28,476 bases of DNA from a virus. Position 1 is the stretch's first letter. Each line of letters begins with the position of its first letter. The notes beneath the pieces were generated by a model that saw only the letters and a program-made list of their open reading frames with translations, ran no database searches and was not told the DNA's origin. Shown here in pieces: positions 1 to 7,957 of the stretch. The position numbers and the translations under genes were made by a program. The stretch spans positions 1-28,476 of IMG/VR virus record IMGVR_UViG_3300034062_001207; one strand, written 5' to 3'.

Positions 1-620
1 TTGATATCAAAATTTGCTAAAGTTACCGCCGTTTCAGTTGCCACAAGAACCGCATCTAAATACACGTTATACGTTGTGTCAGGAAGAATAAGTAAACCAC
101 CACTTGGTACGGTTGCCGTATAACTTCCATCCGAGTTTTCAACGTCTCCATCTGCACACTCAATGGGCGGTTCTGGTGTTATTGGGTTCATTGGAATTTC
201 ACAAGGTCCATAAGTAGCAACCTCAAAAGTTATACCCATTACCCATCCAGCGACGTAGTCTAAATCGTAGTTATTTAACGGTGTCATTGTAGCCGTTCCA
301 ACCACGTCTAACTGCGCATCCATGTCGTTTATATAATAAACATACATATCCTTTAAGATAAGTTGGCAGTCGCTTAGAATAGTGTTTAGATTTGCGCGGT
401 CTTTTTGTATAATGTCAACACAATAAATGTTAATGCTAAATTGGTTCGTGTTTAGGTCTTCAAGATCGCTCAAAGGTTCAACAAAAACTACCGGGTACTT
501 TTCGTTTTTAGTTGAAAAGTTGGGCATTTGTTCACGAAACTCCCCACCGTACTTTTTGATTTGAAGATGAGCGTTACAAAACTGCTCTATCTTACTAAGT
601 AGTGTTATATAACTTGTCAT
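1..620 (-). CDS. Phage virion-associated protein, 3' end beyond left edge (partial)
   Basis: The frame stays open from an ATG at 618-620 to the left edge, giving at least 206 residues, so the C-terminus is missing. The ATG overlaps the tape measure stop in an ATGA junction, which indicates translational coupling in the tail operon. The N-terminal part (about residues 1-140) is mixed alpha/beta and I do not recognise it by motif; in this position it could be a tail terminator or another tail assembly protein. From about residue 150 there is a segment rich in Thr, Ser, Gly and Val containing DGSYTATVPSGG and ILPDTTYNVYLDAV, which looks like the short beta repeats seen in many Bacteroidota phage structural proteins. 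The reading frame is certain; the function is inferred from position only. Confidence 0.8.
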   Translation of the reverse strand, partial: MTSYITLLSKIEQFCNAHLQIKKYGGEFREQMPNFSTKNEKYPVVFVEPLSDLEDLNTNQFSINIYCVDIIQKDRANLNTILSDCQLILKDMYVYYINDMDAQLDVVGTATMTPLNNYDLDYVAGWVMGITFEVATYGPCEIPMNPITPEPPIECADGDVENSDGSYTATVPSGGLLILPDTTYNVYLDAVLVATETAVTLANFDI

Positions 621-2611
621 AGTGTCGCGTTTTCTTGCATTTTCTTAACCTTGTTTTGGGTGCTTGTTACGTCACTTTCAACTACCACCGCTTTTACCGT
701 GAGTTGGTTGTTATTGTTCTCAACGTCTTGTGCTGCGCCCGTGGTGTTCATGTTGTTACCTTGTCCGAAAAGACTAAATGAAGGTGTCCCACCCGTGTTT
801 GGTGTAGCACCGCCCCCCATTGGCGCACTTGAACCACCAGCACCACCGCCTGCGCTCTTACTTCCGTATTGAGTACTCGCAATTTTAGCAATGTTCGCAA
901 GTGAAGTAGTGATCGCAAAAGCAAGTGACGCAATACCTGCGGGGTTAGGTACTGGACCAATTGCAATTGGTGAAGACGCTAACGAGGTTGTAACGGCTTT
1001 AAACCCGTCCATAATAGCCAAAGACAATTGAAGTGCTTTAGCTACTTGAAACTGACGCTTTGCGCGTTTCTCTTTGCTTTCTTCGTCTTGTTTTCCAAAC
1101 CTATTAGACAATGTAAACGCTGTTTCTGCGAGGTTGTTAACTGACTGCGTATATTGTTCGGCTATTGCTATTTTTGCATCAAGTTCGGCTTTACGTTTTT
1201 GTGCTTCTTTCGCTCGTGCTTCGTCTTGAATTTTGGCTATTTCTTCCGCTTGTCTTTTCTCAAGTTCTTGCGTGTCTAAGCCGTATTGTTTAGCTTGTTC
1301 AATTAGATTGAAGTATTTCGCTCTAATGGTGTCCTCTTCAAGTTGTGCCTGACTGCGTGTGTTTTGGTCGTATAGTGCGAAGAAGTCTTCCTCTTCCTGC
1401 GATCTTAATAGTTGAGCGTCTTTAATTACCTTGTTTAGTTCGGCTTGTTTTTTCGCTTCTGCGTCAACGTATTTTTTATTTATTGCGTTGGCAGTTTGTT
1501 CGGCTTCCTGAATGTATAGTGCGTCAATTTTTGCGCGTTCGTCTTTGTTTAGTTTTTCGTTCTTCAACAAGTCTTCACGTAGTCGCTCGTATTTGTAGGT
1601 ATTGGCTTGTAGTTCCTTTTCAACTCCGTCTTGCATTACTCCGAGCGTCAAGTCCTGAATTAGTCGTGTAGCCGCTAAACGATCAGCTAGGAATTGTTTT
1701 TGTGCTTCGGCTGCCTTTTGCCCTTCGTTAATTACTTCTTGGTTGAGTTTAACCTCTTCAACCTTTATTTCGTGTGCCTTAGCTTTATTTTCCTTGACCG
1801 TGTCTTTGTATAGCTTGGTTTGGTTCAAGAAATTGTTGTCCATAATCTCCAACAACTTAAGGTTGTTATTGATTTCTTCCTGCATGTACTTGTTACGTTC
1901 AATTCTTAACGCTAAAGTGCTTTTCCCTTCGGCATCCAACAAGGCAATTTTTTGGTCCATTAAACCAAGCACCTCTTGACGCTTTTCTTTTTCCTCTTCG
2001 AGTGCTGCGGTAGTTTTGGCAAGTGCTTCATCGGCTGCGAAAGACGTCAACCCCATTAAGTCCAAAAACCACTTAATCATGTCAATTAAAGGTTTGAATG
2101 CTTGAGTCAAAAAGTCAACGAATTTAGTCACGAACCCGAGTCTATCCGCTAACATGTATAACCCCGCGACAATAGCAGCAACAACGGCAACTAATAAGAA
2201 TATAGGGTTAACAAGTAATTGCGCCCCCAACTTAAGAAACGCACCCCCCACACTTGCAACGGTTGATCCAAGACCTTTAAGACCCGAAGAAATAGTTTTA
2301 CCGTCAATTTTTCCTAAGTTGCCAGCGAACAATTTAGCCGACTCACTCGCACCCTCAAAGTCCATTGACATTAACTGCGAAGACATCAACCCGAAAGCGT
2401 TAGACGTTTGCTCGAAACGTGAACCCGAAGCGAAGACCGCAGCCCGTTCGTTGGCATCTTTCAGTTTGTCCGAAAGTTCACCCGCTTTTTCTGCGAGGTC
2501 CGCCATTTGTTTAGGATCCGTTGCGTTAGCTAACTCCCCTTTTAAGGCTTTAAGTTCCGAACGTATCTGAGCGATACCGTTTAACTTTATATTTATTTCT
2601 TGGTCTGCCAT
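617..2611 (-). CDS. Tail tape measure protein
   Basis: 664 residues. This is the longest alpha-helical protein in the window. Tape measure proteins fill the tail tube, set its length and help DNA enter the cell. Residues about 1-110 are helical and charged. Residues about 132-154 form a strongly hydrophobic segment (NPIFLLVAVVAAIVAGLYML), typical of the membrane-active part of tape measures. Residues about 195-500 are long coiled coil rich in Lys, Glu, Gln and Ala. A second hydrophobic stretch lies near 525-575, followed by a Gly/Ser-rich linker (GGGAGGSSAPMGGG). No lysozyme or peptidase domain is visible. Its ATG overlaps the stop of the upstream connector gene (TAATG). By the usual length rule the protein would suit a tail of about 100 nm (inference). 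Confidence 0.88.
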   Translation of the reverse strand: MADQEINIKLNGIAQIRSELKALKGELANATDPKQMADLAEKAGELSDKLKDANERAAVFASGSRFEQTSNAFGLMSSQLMSMDFEGASESAKLFAGNLGKIDGKTISSGLKGLGSTVASVGGAFLKLGAQLLVNPIFLLVAVVAAIVAGLYMLADRLGFVTKFVDFLTQAFKPLIDMIKWFLDLMGLTSFAADEALAKTTAALEEEKEKRQEVLGLMDQKIALLDAEGKSTLALRIERNKYMQEEINNNLKLLEIMDNNFLNQTKLYKDTVKENKAKAHEIKVEEVKLNQEVINEGQKAAEAQKQFLADRLAATRLIQDLTLGVMQDGVEKELQANTYKYERLREDLLKNEKLNKDERAKIDALYIQEAEQTANAINKKYVDAEAKKQAELNKVIKDAQLLRSQEEEDFFALYDQNTRSQAQLEEDTIRAKYFNLIEQAKQYGLDTQELEKRQAEEIAKIQDEARAKEAQKRKAELDAKIAIAEQYTQSVNNLAETAFTLSNRFGKQDEESKEKRAKRQFQVAKALQLSLAIMDGFKAVTTSLASSPIAIGPVPNPAGIASLAFAITTSLANIAKIASTQYGSKSAGGGAGGSSAPMGGGATPNTGGTPSFSLFGQGNNMNTTGAAQDVENNNNQLTVKAVVVESDVTSTQNKVKKMQENATL

Positions 2612-3126
2612 TAAATAACCATCATTGTGTTATCGTAGTCACCTCTATTCCCACATCCACCAACTGGCTTGATATCTGAGTCCGTGTTTAAGTCACTTGT
2701 AAACTCAGGAAACAAAGCCTTATTAGTAAGTAGGTAGTTAGTAAGTCTCTTTTCGTAGAAGGCTGCCATTTGTCCGTAGTGGTCCATAACGAAAGCCGTT
2801 TCATTTTGGCTAACGTTGTTAGAATAGTCACCGAACTGCGTTTGTATACCTTTATTCTTAAGTTGGTATGTTAGTCCGAAGGCTGCTTGTTCGGCTGCCC
2901 TCCACGCTACAACTGGCTGTATCTTTTCAACTAAAGCCTCTTCGTCGTTGTTTAAAGTCTGAGCGTTATACGCACCCAATAGATAAGCGTAGAAATAACT
3001 TCCGAGTATTGCTTGTACTCGCATATCACTCGCTGGCTTAACGTACGGGAAAACATCCGTAACGTCAACATTCGCGGTTATTGGTGTGTTTACTTTTAAG
3101 TAGTTTTCAGTTACGAAATAAATCAT
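2611..3126 (-). CDS. Probable head-tail connector/adaptor (DUF6712-like)
   Basis: 171 residues, mostly helical. The N-terminus (MIYFVTENYLKVNTPI) and the middle helices with AWRAAEQAAFGLTYQLKNKGIQ resemble a small protein that sits next to the portal in many Bacteroidota phages (DUF6712-like, from memory). It lies between portal and tape measure, with an ATGA overlap to the portal stop and a TAATG overlap to the tape measure start. This is where head-completion adaptors that bridge portal and tail are usually encoded. I see no catalytic motif. The C-terminal 25 residues are Gly/Asp-rich and probably flexible. The connector role is an inference from position and fold class, not a motif match. 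Confidence 0.6.
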   Translation of the reverse strand: MIYFVTENYLKVNTPITANVDVTDVFPYVKPASDMRVQAILGSYFYAYLLGAYNAQTLNNDEEALVEKIQPVVAWRAAEQAAFGLTYQLKNKGIQTQFGDYSNNVSQNETAFVMDHYGQMAAFYEKRLTNYLLTNKALFPEFTSDLNTDSDIKPVGGCGNRGDYDNTMMVI

Positions 3127-4412
3127 AATGTCGGTGTATTATTTTCGCTTACTGGAGGCAATGCAGCCATAGCACGAATTTCGTTTTTAGTCATATTTTC
3201 GAGAACCTTCGCAGCGAGTGTTGGGTTCATAGCGTTGAGCGCATTTATAACCGCTTTACCTTCGTCTTCAACGGCTGTAATTGTTTCGTTGACTATTTGA
3301 TAGTTGGTTATTTCAATTTGTGTATTGATACCTACGACTTTAAGAAGTTGGTTAAACACATCTGCAACCGTTTCACGCAAAGGAATAATAGTATTCTTTT
3401 CAAAAATTACATACGCTTGTTTAATGTCCGAACCACTACCCAAAGAACCCGTAGTGCGCACCCCTAAAAGTATAGGGTCAATCGTATGTGCGAAACAAAT
3501 TTGTTCCGTGTTTAATTCAGAAACACCCTTAAACAATTCATCGTTACTATTTGTAGGTACATTAACTAAGTCGGGTAAACTTTCCTTGTTATTAGCAAAG
3601 AATGCAACCGCTTTACCTGCGTTTTCCGCGCCTTTCAACTTGTTAACCGTGTCTTTAATTAACTGCATCTCTTCAGGTCCTTGCGGTTTCTTTGGGAACA
3701 TCATGGCAAATGACGGGAAGATTGAATTTTGTATGTTTGACTTCTGCAAGTAGCTAAGTTCACCACTTAAAAAAGCGAAGTTTAACGCACTTGTATACTG
3801 AGGAAGTGGGTAAAAATCTTGACCTACACTTTGACCTTCATAAGCCAACAAATAACAGCCGTCTTTGTGTTCGGGGTGGTATGGTAAATAAGTCTTTATT
3901 TGAAGTCCGTACTCCCAATCTTCGTTAACAGCGTAGATAGTTTTCGTTTGGTTTATTCTTACCTTCTCAGGGGCAACCCGGTACACGTTAAACACCTTCC
4001 CACCTTTCAACTCAACGTGAAAATAGCAACGGTCATGAAGAATAATGTCTTTGGTAATGGCTTTAATAGTTCCTTTCAAGCCGATTTTCTTACCGAACGA
4101 GTAAAGTACAACCTTTTCCATGTCGGTTAACTTGCTTTCGTCGAATGTATAGCCCCCTCCAATAGTTGCGTTGGTCTTAAAGTCTACAATAGACCCATGC
4201 AACGGACTCATGAAATACATTTGATTCATGTACTGCGGAAACAAATTGTCAAACCCGAAACGAACGTACCCTTGTGTAGTGTATCTTACATCTATTCGTG
4301 GTAATGACAAGTTACCTTCAGGAACTTTGAGAAACGGTGTACTAAAACTTTGATATCCCGTGTCAACTACTTTAAGACTTTCGTCTTTTTTAAACTTTCC
4401 AAATAAACCCAT
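3123..4412 (-). CDS. Portal protein
   Basis: 429 residues, a normal portal length. Portals form the dodecameric ring at the capsid vertex through which the terminase pumps DNA. Features that fit: the opening FGFDNLFPQYMNQMYFMSPLHGSIVDFKTN (about residues 52-81, the conserved portal start where the peptide chain binds prior subunits); a central beta wing (about 125-200); a stem-like segment around LLGVRTTGSLGSGSDIKQAY (about 316-336), which matches the common portal pattern before the long stem helix; and a C-terminal helical crown. The start overlaps the upstream stop as TAATG and the stop overlaps the next gene as ATGA. It is oddly placed: portal genes normally precede protease and capsid, but here both are upstream of it. 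Confidence 0.85.
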   Translation of the reverse strand: MGLFGKFKKDESLKVVDTGYQSFSTPFLKVPEGNLSLPRIDVRYTTQGYVRFGFDNLFPQYMNQMYFMSPLHGSIVDFKTNATIGGGYTFDESKLTDMEKVVLYSFGKKIGLKGTIKAITKDIILHDRCYFHVELKGGKVFNVYRVAPEKVRINQTKTIYAVNEDWEYGLQIKTYLPYHPEHKDGCYLLAYEGQSVGQDFYPLPQYTSALNFAFLSGELSYLQKSNIQNSIFPSFAMMFPKKPQGPEEMQLIKDTVNKLKGAENAGKAVAFFANNKESLPDLVNVPTNSNDELFKGVSELNTEQICFAHTIDPILLGVRTTGSLGSGSDIKQAYVIFEKNTIIPLRETVADVFNQLLKVVGINTQIEITNYQIVNETITAVEDEGKAVINALNAMNPTLAAKVLENMTKNEIRAMAALPPVSENNTPTL

Positions 4413-4759
4413 TATTCATAAATTGAATTTGATACACCTTCGACCACCATACGACCTTCCTCAACTAAAGTTAAACCATTATCATTCGTGTTTGGGTCAA
4501 CTATAATTGGCACTGGACTTTCGTAAACCCAATATCTATACTGACCTATGCGAAACGTCACGTCTACACCCTCATCCAAAAAGAAAAGATTGTAACGATC
4601 AGGATAACTTGAATTGTCGACACCTACCCAATAAATAGGTGCGAGTGTTTGGTCCATCTCCCACACGAATTTAAACAACCATGTCGGAGCCGTGATCGTG
4701 GAACTTTCCGTTAGCGTTAAGGCTATTGTATTGTTTTGGTTTTGTTCGATGTATATCAT
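4412..4759 (-). CDS. Small beta-rich protein of unknown function in the virion operon
   Basis: 115 residues, predicted to be almost all beta strands. It opens with MIYIEQNQNNTIALTLTES and carries FRIGQYRYWVYESP in the middle and NGLTLVEEGRMVVEG near the end. The final pattern (a strand, then 'G.L.LVE.GRM.V') is familiar from small proteins in Bacteroidota phage structural operons, but I cannot name a function. It lies between the tail tube gene and the portal, and its stop forms a TAATG junction with the portal start. The leader on the minus strand contains TACTTATTAA shortly before ATG, a motif shared with other late genes. A strong terminator (4797-4826) lies just upstream, so its transcript depends on readthrough. 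A head decoration or minor tail role is possible. Confidence 0.7.
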   Translation of the reverse strand: MIYIEQNQNNTIALTLTESSTITAPTWLFKFVWEMDQTLAPIYWVGVDNSSYPDRYNLFFLDEGVDVTFRIGQYRYWVYESPVPIIVDPNTNDNGLTLVEEGRMVVEGVSNSIYE

Positions 4760-4796
4760 ACTACTTTAATAAGTAAGATTTGAAAAAGTTGGTTAA

Positions 4797-4826
4797 ATAA
4801 AAAAGGGGGCTAATTAAAACCCCCTT
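4797..4826 (-). terminator. Rho-independent terminator after the tail tube gene
   Basis: On the minus strand the hairpin is AAGGGGG, a 10-nt loop, then CCCCCTT, followed directly by a T-run. The 7-bp stem lies at 4803-4809 paired with 4820-4826. It starts about 20 nt after the tail tube stop. The downstream genes have no obvious promoter of their own, so it probably works as a partial terminator. Confidence 0.88.
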
Positions 4827-4846
4827 CTAAATTCGTGTTTATCTAA

Positions 4847-5353
4847 TTAGATAATGTCAGGAATTTCCGCAGCGTCTACTTCAAATGCAAGATTTTCGTT
4901 TTCAGCTACGAACGAAATACTGTATTTACTACCATCGGCTTTGGCAGTTCCCGATCCTTCCGTAACCGCAGTAAGTTGAGCGTTTGGAAAATACCAATAC
5001 TTTCCGTTTGCGTCACCAACTACAAGAGCCAAGTCTCTTTGACCTTCGCCAAGAATTTTGATTGCTTTAGACTTAGCCGCCTCACGACGATGGAAAATCA
5101 AAGTAATTGTTTGAGTAATGAAAGACGAACCATTTACAAGGTCAATCGCTGCCTCTTCCGTAAACATTCCCGTGTTACGTCTGAACTCGAAAGGAATGAA
5201 AGGGTCTGCAAGTGTACCGAAAGAAGAAATTATCCAGTTAGCCTCAACAATAGTTCCCGTCATGTTATCCATGTCGTTAATATAAATTGAAGTTATCCCT
5301 CCGATATTGTTGTCGCAACCCTTTAAAATTGTTTCTATTGTTGTACAAGCCAT
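4847..5353 (-). CDS. Probable tail tube (major tail) protein
   Basis: 168 residues, beta-rich. It begins MACTTIETILKGCDNNIGGI, has LIFHRREAAKSKAIKIL in the middle (the helix typical of tail-tube-like folds) and then a beta hairpin region DLALVVGDANGKYWYF ending with strands KYSISFVAENENLAFEV. This layout matches tail tube proteins of Bacteroidota phages as I know them. Tail tube monomers stack as rings to make the DNA conduit. The gene is bracketed by two very similar terminators (5375-5402 before it, 4797-4826 after it), as expected for a product needed in high copy. It lies directly after the major capsid gene. A head decoration protein is the main alternative. Confidence 0.7.
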   Translation of the reverse strand: MACTTIETILKGCDNNIGGITSIYINDMDNMTGTIVEANWIISSFGTLADPFIPFEFRRNTGMFTEEAAIDLVNGSSFITQTITLIFHRREAAKSKAIKILGEGQRDLALVVGDANGKYWYFPNAQLTAVTEGSGTAKADGSKYSISFVAENENLAFEVDAAEIPDII

Positions 5354-5374
5354 TTTATTTAGTATTTAAGAGTT

Positions 5375-5402
5375 AAAAAAAAGGGGGCGGTTAAACCCCC
5401 CT
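5375..5402 (-). terminator. Rho-independent terminator between capsid and tail tube genes
   Basis: Reading the minus strand: AGGGGG, a 9-nt loop, CCCCCT, then a run of eight further Ts. The stem is 5382-5387 paired with 5397-5402. Sequence and layout closely resemble the terminator at 4797-4826. No TAnnTTTG promoter was seen between it and the next start, so partial readthrough is likely. Confidence 0.86.
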
Positions 5403-5420
5403 ATTAGCTAAATAAATGAA

Positions 5421-6362
5421 TTAGTCGCAGTAAGCGTCACCACCTACCCAAACAATTTGTGCGTCATTTACAGTATAGAAACCTGCTTTAAAATCCGCTC
5501 TGGCCCCGATACGACGGTCCAAAGTAGTTTTAGAGAAGTCAACGATTTGCAAGTTGTCTTGGTCACCTTCAGCATCCAAAGCGTAGATGAAGTTAGTGTA
5601 GTCAGACAAAATGATTGTGTTTGCAGGAAGACCATACTCAACAACAACTGGGATATCCAAGTAAGTCAAAGACAAACCAACCGTTACGTTTGTTACGTTG
5701 TTTTGTGCAGCCGTAGCAATGCGGTAGTTTGCAGCAACATCAGGAGATACCTTAAACTGCATATTTGCAGGGTTCACCAACATTTCAGGAGTAGCCAAAC
5801 TAAGTGCTTGAGCAAAGCCATTTGTAAGAATGTTTGCAGCAGTAAATCCACCAACTGGAACTGTACCATTGATATAATCACCACTTGTACACAAACGCTT
5901 CAACCAACCATCACAAAGTGAAAGATGACCTTCGCCAGTTGTATCACCTCTCCACATAATCTGTGCAAGTTCTTCGTGTCCTTTTTTCGCCATTTGACCC
6001 CAAAAGAAATTCATGAAAGATGCAACAGAAAAATCAGAGTTTGAACCTTTAGCCATTTCCAAAGCCAACCAAGACTGCTCAAGGTCGAACTGACAAACAG
6101 ATGCTTGAGAAGTCAACGCACAAACGTCGATTTCTACTGCAGAAACTGTAGCTTCTGCGGCGGAAAAATCACAAGAACTTTCTTGTAAAAGTCTGTCGAA
6201 AACCACGGTTGCAATTTTCGTTTTTGCCTTTATCCCCGGAAGAACTCGGTAGTTAGTTACCGCATTTTCCATTCCGTAAAGGATTGAGTAATACTCGGAT
6301 GGGTTTGCTTGAAGTAACGCGCTCGCGTCAACTGTCAAGTCGAATTTGTACTTTTTAGCCAT
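5421..6362 (-). CDS. Major capsid protein
   Basis: 313 residues. The protein follows the protease/scaffold gene with only 3 nt between stop and start, the standard pairing for HK97-fold capsids. It begins MAKKYKFDLTVDASALLQAN and contains alternating alpha/beta segments consistent with an HK97-type capsid, ending in a beta region around RIGARADFKAGFYTVNDAQIVW, a typical capsid C-terminal pattern. A segment with several helices (about 85-135, FFWGQMAKKGHEELAQIMWRG) fits the spine helix. Six cysteines are spread through the chain (motifs SSCDF, DVCAL, SVCQF, SLCDG, RLCTS, AYCD), which is many for a capsid protein. A strong terminator follows the gene. Confidence comes from context and general fold pattern. 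Confidence 0.82.
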   Translation of the reverse strand: MAKKYKFDLTVDASALLQANPSEYYSILYGMENAVTNYRVLPGIKAKTKIATVVFDRLLQESSCDFSAAEATVSAVEIDVCALTSQASVCQFDLEQSWLALEMAKGSNSDFSVASFMNFFWGQMAKKGHEELAQIMWRGDTTGEGHLSLCDGWLKRLCTSGDYINGTVPVGGFTAANILTNGFAQALSLATPEMLVNPANMQFKVSPDVAANYRIATAAQNNVTNVTVGLSLTYLDIPVVVEYGLPANTIILSDYTNFIYALDAEGDQDNLQIVDFSKTTLDRRIGARADFKAGFYTVNDAQIVWVGGDAYCD

Positions 6363-6365
6363 TTC

Positions 6366-7322
6366 TTATTTTTTTAAGAAGTCAATTACTTGGTTAAACT
6401 TTTGTGCCGCTGTCATTTTGATTTCTTCAACGGGTGCGACTTCCTCCGTTTCAGTTAGTTCATTCTTTAGGTCTGCGATAACTTGCAATAGTTCGGAAAT
6501 GCGTTGCTCAATGTATGGGCTAACGATTGCCAAAATAGCGTCGGTGTCTGCTGCTGGGTCAATAGCTGCTTCAACTTCAACAACCTCTTCTTCCTTAACG
6601 GACTCTTCGGTTACTTCGGTTGTGTCTGCTAATTCCACTTCCGTAGACGCTTCAACTTCCATTACTTGCTCCTCAGTCGTAGGAATTTGCACGTCAACAA
6701 CTTGACCGTCTTTTACGATAATCAATGTGCCGTCTTCGAGCGTGTGTTCTCCGTCTGGTAACATATTATTTATTTTTATTTGGTTGCTTAATTTAAGACC
6801 AAGAAAGCCCTCAATAGAAAAGCCTACTTGACCTGCTTCGACTAACTTGTTATAATAGTCCGTGTCCGTGATTTGTGCCGTGACCATTAACGTTCCTTTA
6901 GGTACCTCAATACCGAAAGTGCTTTTAGCCTTGTCGCCTTCCGGGTTGTCAACTAACCACGCTTCGAGAATGTATGCAGGGACGATTTTGTCTCCTTCGT
7001 GTTCCAAGTTAAACAAGTTGCGGTTGTTCAAGTTGAGCATAAAGTCTTTGAAGATCGTGTCTATTTCGACCTCGCTAAATTGTACATAGTACTCGCCCAT
7101 GTCATCGTCACGGCGGTAAATGTCCATTGGTATCATTGCGGGTGCGGTGATGCGGTATTTTTTCTTGTCTGCGAAGTGGCTTTTTGCTTGGGACTTGAAC
7201 GCGACACCCTTAACCAATACGGCAGGGTTTGCGGTGAAAGCGATTGCATCAACTCCTAGCGGTTCAGTGCCATCGTTGTAGGCTTCGTCTATGGTGATTT
7301 TGTAAGTCGGTAGTCCTTCCAT
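6366..7322 (-). CDS. Prohead protease fused to scaffold (XkdF/Peptidase S78-type)
   Basis: 318 residues. The N-terminal half (about 25-185) matches XkdF-like serine proteases: IAFTANPAVLVKGVAF near 27-42, the His site in NLFNLEHE (His108) and the Ser site in VGFSIEGF (Ser169). These proteases trim the scaffold and capsid N-termini during head maturation. The C-terminal half (about 210-318) is very acidic, with many Glu, Val and Thr, and ends in a short basic helix (AAQKFNQVIDFLKK). That is what a built-in scaffold that is digested after assembly looks like. It sits immediately upstream of the capsid gene. The start has TACTTATTAAG shortly before ATG. The protease call is strong; the scaffold role is inferred from composition and position. 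Confidence 0.85.
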   Translation of the reverse strand: MEGLPTYKITIDEAYNDGTEPLGVDAIAFTANPAVLVKGVAFKSQAKSHFADKKKYRITAPAMIPMDIYRRDDDMGEYYVQFSEVEIDTIFKDFMLNLNNRNLFNLEHEGDKIVPAYILEAWLVDNPEGDKAKSTFGIEVPKGTLMVTAQITDTDYYNKLVEAGQVGFSIEGFLGLKLSNQIKINNMLPDGEHTLEDGTLIIVKDGQVVDVQIPTTEEQVMEVEASTEVELADTTEVTEESVKEEEVVEVEAAIDPAADTDAILAIVSPYIEQRISELLQVIADLKNELTETEEVAPVEEIKMTAAQKFNQVIDFLKK

Positions 7323-7348
7323 TGACTTAATAAGTACACGAAAAATGT

Positions 7349-7384
7349 TTTGGTTAATTTTTAAACATAATTTTTATACCTTTG
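7349..7384 (+). promoter_or_regulatory. Candidate Bacteroidota-type promoter for the plus-strand chaperone genes
   Basis: TTTG at 7349-7352 and TACCTTTG at 7377-7384 fit the Bacteroidota -33/-7 pattern (TTTG or TTG, then TAnnTTTG). The 24-nt spacer is slightly longer than the usual 17-23. The intervening DNA is very AT-rich. Transcription would start about 10 nt before the ATG at 7400. It is the only promoter-like site in the 77-bp gap between two divergent genes that points rightward. Confidence 0.6.
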
Positions 7385-7399
7385 GTTAAAATCTAAACA

Positions 7400-7957
7400 A
7401 TGATTCAAATTTACGGGGCTGAAATACCCAACCAACTAAACGAGTTAACCGTTGATCAGTTCGACCACCTCAACAAAATTGAGAATAACATCGAGTTAGA
7501 CACCATCGAAAAGTGGATAGAGAAATTTATCTACTTGGGTGTTGAAGAAAAAGCCTTCGATTCAATGGAACTTGACGAGTTCGCAAACTACATTAAAGAC
7601 TTCAATAAGTCCGACCTACCAAGCACCGAAAAGGTGACGCAAATTGTCATTGATAAATACACTTATGAGACCTCCGAGAATATCGGTGTTAAAGACTTAG
7701 GAATGATTGAGAAAATTTACCGCAGTCAAGACGACAATTTTACCGCTCAAACACTTGCAATTTTATTCAAACGAACGGACCTTACACGAACCGAACACTA
7801 CGCACCTGCGCACCTTAAATTGAAAACTAATTTGTTCAAGAAACAAACAGCAGAAATTGCATTTCCGTACATTCTCGATATTCTACAAAAGATAACCAAG
7901 ATAACCGAAAAGAAAGTTGATGAAACTACCGAAGAGTTGGAGCGAGGTAACGGTTAA
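7400..7957 (+). CDS. Probable tail assembly chaperone, first of pair
   Basis: 185 residues, helical and acidic. It is one of only two plus-strand genes. The N-terminal motif IPNQLNELTVDQFDHLNKI is echoed in the next gene (LPKSWSEVTVNQWVELNSI), so the two are paralogues. A pair of small overlapping helical genes in a virion cluster is characteristic of tail assembly chaperones, which bind the tape measure while the tail tube polymerises; this is inference from layout. The 3' end overlaps the second gene by 38 nt in a different frame. The two frames are offset by +1, not the -1 used by lambda G/GT. No strong Shine-Dalgarno sequence precedes the ATG, as is usual for Bacteroidota. Confidence 0.6.
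   Translation: MIQIYGAEIPNQLNELTVDQFDHLNKIENNIELDTIEKWIEKFIYLGVEEKAFDSMELDEFANYIKDFNKSDLPSTEKVTQIVIDKYTYETSENIGVKDLGMIEKIYRSQDDNFTAQTLAILFKRTDLTRTEHYAPAHLKLKTNLFKKQTAEIAFPYILDILQKITKITEKKVDETTEELERGNG

Noticed and set aside
2154-2570. 138-codon plus-strand frame opposite the tape measure gene
   Set aside because: It is a mirror of a strongly coding minus frame, with no promoter and a composition typical of antisense.
3304-3753. 149-codon plus-strand frame opposite the portal gene
   Set aside because: Shadow of the portal frame; no motif.
5457-5921. 154-codon plus-strand frame opposite the capsid gene
   Set aside because: Shadow of the capsid frame; no independent start signal.
6346-6705. 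Ser/Thr-rich plus-strand frame opposite the scaffold part
   Set aside because: Its composition is the antisense image of the Glu/Val-rich scaffold.
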